Shown here piece after piece: positions 5,774 through 6,982 of a stretch of 6,982 bases of DNA (positions are counted from its first letter, which is position 1; each line of letters starts with the position of its first letter). This stretch comes from Pedosphaera sp. (GTDB lineage: Bacteria; Verrucomicrobiota; Verrucomicrobiae; Limisphaerales; Pedosphaeraceae): positions 1 through 6,982 of the forward strand of contig JAQGPB010000471.1 of NCBI GenBank assembly GCA_028293265.1. Direction: 5' to 3'. Position numbers and translations under genes: made by a program. The notes under the pieces are model-generated. The model was not told the DNA's origin, did not search any database, and saw only the letters and a program-made list of their open reading frames with translations.

Positions 5774-6700
5774 ATGAAACCAATCCTCCTCCTTTTACTC
5801 GCCTTTATCCTCCAATCATCACCCCTCCGCGCCGCGGATTTCGACATCCGCCTCGAAGCCGAGTTTCATAAAATTGTTCCCGCCGATGCCACTCTAAAAA
5901 AACTTGCTGGCGGCATGAAATTTTTGGAGGGGCCGGTGTGGGTTTCGCGCGATGGCGGATGGCTGCTTTTTAGCAATATTCCCGATGAGCAATTGAAGCG
6001 CTGGAGCGAATCGGGCGGGCTCGGCACCTTTCGCGAGCACAGCAACGAAGCCAATGGCAACTGCCTCGACCGCCAGGGACGCATCATTTCCTGCGAAGGT
6101 TTGGCGCGCCGCGTGACGCGCACGGAAAAGGATGGGAGCATCATCGTTCTGGCGGAAGATTACGAAGGCAAGAAATTCAATTCGCCCAATGACGTGGTGG
6201 TCAAATCCGACAATACCATCTGGTTCAGCGACCCGGATTACGCGCTGCGCGACAAACCGCGCGAAGTCGAGGGTTTGTATGTTTACCGGCTTGATCCCAA
6301 GACGAAAAAGCTGACGCCGGTCGTGAAGGATTGTGATCATCCCAACGGACTTTGTTTTTCGCCGGACGAAAAGCGGCTTTACGTGGCGGACTCGGGCAAG
6401 CCGCATCTCATCCGTGCCTATGATGTGCAAAAAGACGGCACACTCGGTTTCGGGTGGCAATTTTGCGTGATAGATAAAGGCGTGCCGGACGGCATTCGTT
6501 GCGACGCAGATGGTCGGGTTTTTTCCAGTGCCGGCGACGGGGTGCAAATCTTCAGTCCGTCGGGTGAATTGATCGGCAAAATTCTTGTCCCCGAAGCGCC
6601 TGCCAATCTGGCGTTTGGCGGCGAGGACCGGAGGACACTTTACATCACCGCGCGGACATCGCTTTACTCGATTCCGCTTTCGGTCAAAGGCGCGAAGTGA
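5774..6700 (+). CDS. exported SMP-30/gluconolactonase-family protein
   Basis: This is a probable periplasmic sugar-lactone hydrolase (gluconolactonase type, lactone to aldonic acid) with a six-bladed beta-propeller fold, 308 residues. Residues 1-20 form a signal peptide: MKP, a run of leucines, and a likely cut after LRA (20) or AA (21). The family's divalent-metal ligands and neighbours are visible: E52 in FLEGPVW, N139 in NSPNDVVV, N191 in DHPNGLCFSPDEKRLYVADS, and D239 in VPDGIRCDADGRVF. The repeated WFSDPDY, LYVADS and VFSSAGDG strands are typical propeller blades. Length agrees with secreted gluconolactonases of Planctomycetes and Verrucomicrobia, which often act in carbohydrate breakdown. 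The exact substrate is not determinable, since some relatives hydrolyse other lactones or phosphotriesters. ATG 5774 puts the signal peptide at the N-terminus. No strong ribosome binding site precedes it. Confidence 0.93.
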   Translation: MKPILLLLLAFILQSSPLRAADFDIRLEAEFHKIVPADATLKKLAGGMKFLEGPVWVSRDGGWLLFSNIPDEQLKRWSESGGLGTFREHSNEANGNCLDRQGRIISCEGLARRVTRTEKDGSIIVLAEDYEGKKFNSPNDVVVKSDNTIWFSDPDYALRDKPREVEGLYVYRLDPKTKKLTPVVKDCDHPNGLCFSPDEKRLYVADSGKPHLIRAYDVQKDGTLGFGWQFCVIDKGVPDGIRCDADGRVFSSAGDGVQIFSPSGELIGKILVPEAPANLAFGGEDRRTLYITARTSLYSIPLSVKGAK

Positions 6701-6740
6701 GAGGGGTGCAGTTTGACACCGTTTCTAGCGAGGCAGGGAC

Positions 6741-6840
6741 AGGCGACTGGAAAGTCGCCTGAACCCGCACACTGGAAAGTGTGCGCTACGGTAACGCAGG
6801 CTTTCCAGCCTGCGGGTTCTGGGGACTTTCCAGTCCCCAG
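6741..6840. repeat. symmetric four-hairpin palindromic array
   Basis: Four perfect hairpins stand in a row. Two have GGAA loops: stems AGGCGACT/AGTCGCCT at 6741-6760 and GCACACT/AGTGTGC at 6767-6784. Two have the complementary TTCC loops: GCAGGCT/AGCCTGC at 6796-6813 and CTGGGGACT/AGTCCCCAG at 6819-6840. The inner two diverge from gctac and gtaac feet (6785-6795 region), and an extra 8-bp stem (gaacccgc 6761-6768 with gcgggttc 6812-6819) can enclose them. The array begins 41 nt after the stop of the preceding gene, so in RNA it could also act as a 3' stabiliser or weak terminator. There is no T-tract. Confidence 0.85.
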
Positions 6841-6952
6841 ATGAGAACAGAGTCCAGGGCGTGTTGCCCAAATCGAAAAAGATGAAAAAGAGCTCGTGGC
6901 TGGGCAAAAGGCCTTCGTAAATGCGTTGATTATCGTATATTTTCACGTTGCT

Positions 6953-6982
6953 GCGGGTCACAGACCCGCGCTCCGGGGATTG
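6953..6982. repeat. further REP-like palindrome, cut by the window end
   Basis: GCGGGTC-ACA-GACCCGC at 6953-6969 is a perfect 7-bp hairpin. It is followed by gctcc, which on the other strand reads GGAGC, the same type of foot as in the 5633-5724 element. The partner palindrome would lie beyond the window. Confidence 0.65.

Larger units (their letters stand above)
6701..6982. other. 282-nt non-coding end of window with repeats
   Basis: After the gluconolactonase stop there is a short linker, the four-hairpin array (6741-6840), a 110-nt less GC-rich block (6842-6950) without a clear assignment, and the start of another palindrome. No complete gene is supported on either strand. Confidence 0.7.

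Noticed and set aside
6741..6840. CRISPR array or intrinsic terminator
   Set aside because: The hairpins differ in sequence and lack regular spacers, so this is not CRISPR. No T-tract follows any hairpin, so it is not a standard intrinsic terminator.

Overview
The window looks like chromosomal DNA from a GC-rich, Gram-negative-type bacterium. My best guess is a soil or freshwater member of the Verrucomicrobiota (Pedosphaera/Limisphaerales-like). This is an inference from three things: abundant short composite palindromes between genes, poor Shine-Dalgarno sequences at nearly every start, and the mix of gene families. No rRNA or single-copy taxonomic marker is present to prove it.

Layout, all genes on the + strand. 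(1) 1-537: the 3' part of an AT-rich gene for a DKNYY-type repeat protein. (2) 540-1553: a squalene/phytoene synthase-family enzyme starting 2 nt after that stop. (3) 1609-2556: a secreted Ala/Pro/Gln-rich protein with duplicated charged helices and a SHOCT-like C-terminus. (4) 2732-4030: lysA, diaminopimelate decarboxylase, with a possible leaderless promoter just upstream. (5) 4031-4811: a 781-nt gene-poor stretch with a G-quadruplex motif, a possible 51-codon coupled ORF and a large composite inverted repeat. (6) 4812-5573: a conserved-looking but unrecognised cytoplasmic protein starting MCCF, with a histidine cluster. (7) 5633-5724: a paired palindromic repeat. (8) 5774-6700: an exported SMP-30/gluconolactonase-family protein. 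(9) 6701-6982: four symmetric hairpins, a short block that may be a gene remnant, and the start of another palindrome.

The genes do not form an obvious pathway. Isoprenoid condensation, lysine synthesis and sugar-lactone hydrolysis are unrelated, and most genes are separated by 50-800 nt, so this looks like ordinary chromosome with individually controlled genes. The only tight junction is between genes 1 and 2, where base composition changes abruptly.

The most interesting non-coding signal is the palindromic repeats at 4433-4598, 5633-5724, 6741-6840 and 6953 onward. Most of their hairpins carry a short 5' foot resembling GTAG (GTAG, GTAT, GTAA or GGAG) and occur in inverted pairs. This is the architecture of REP/BIME elements mobilised by REP-associated tyrosine transposases. 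One pair shows a compensatory base-pair swap, which argues that the folded form is under selection. I did not find a convincing new multi-gene system.
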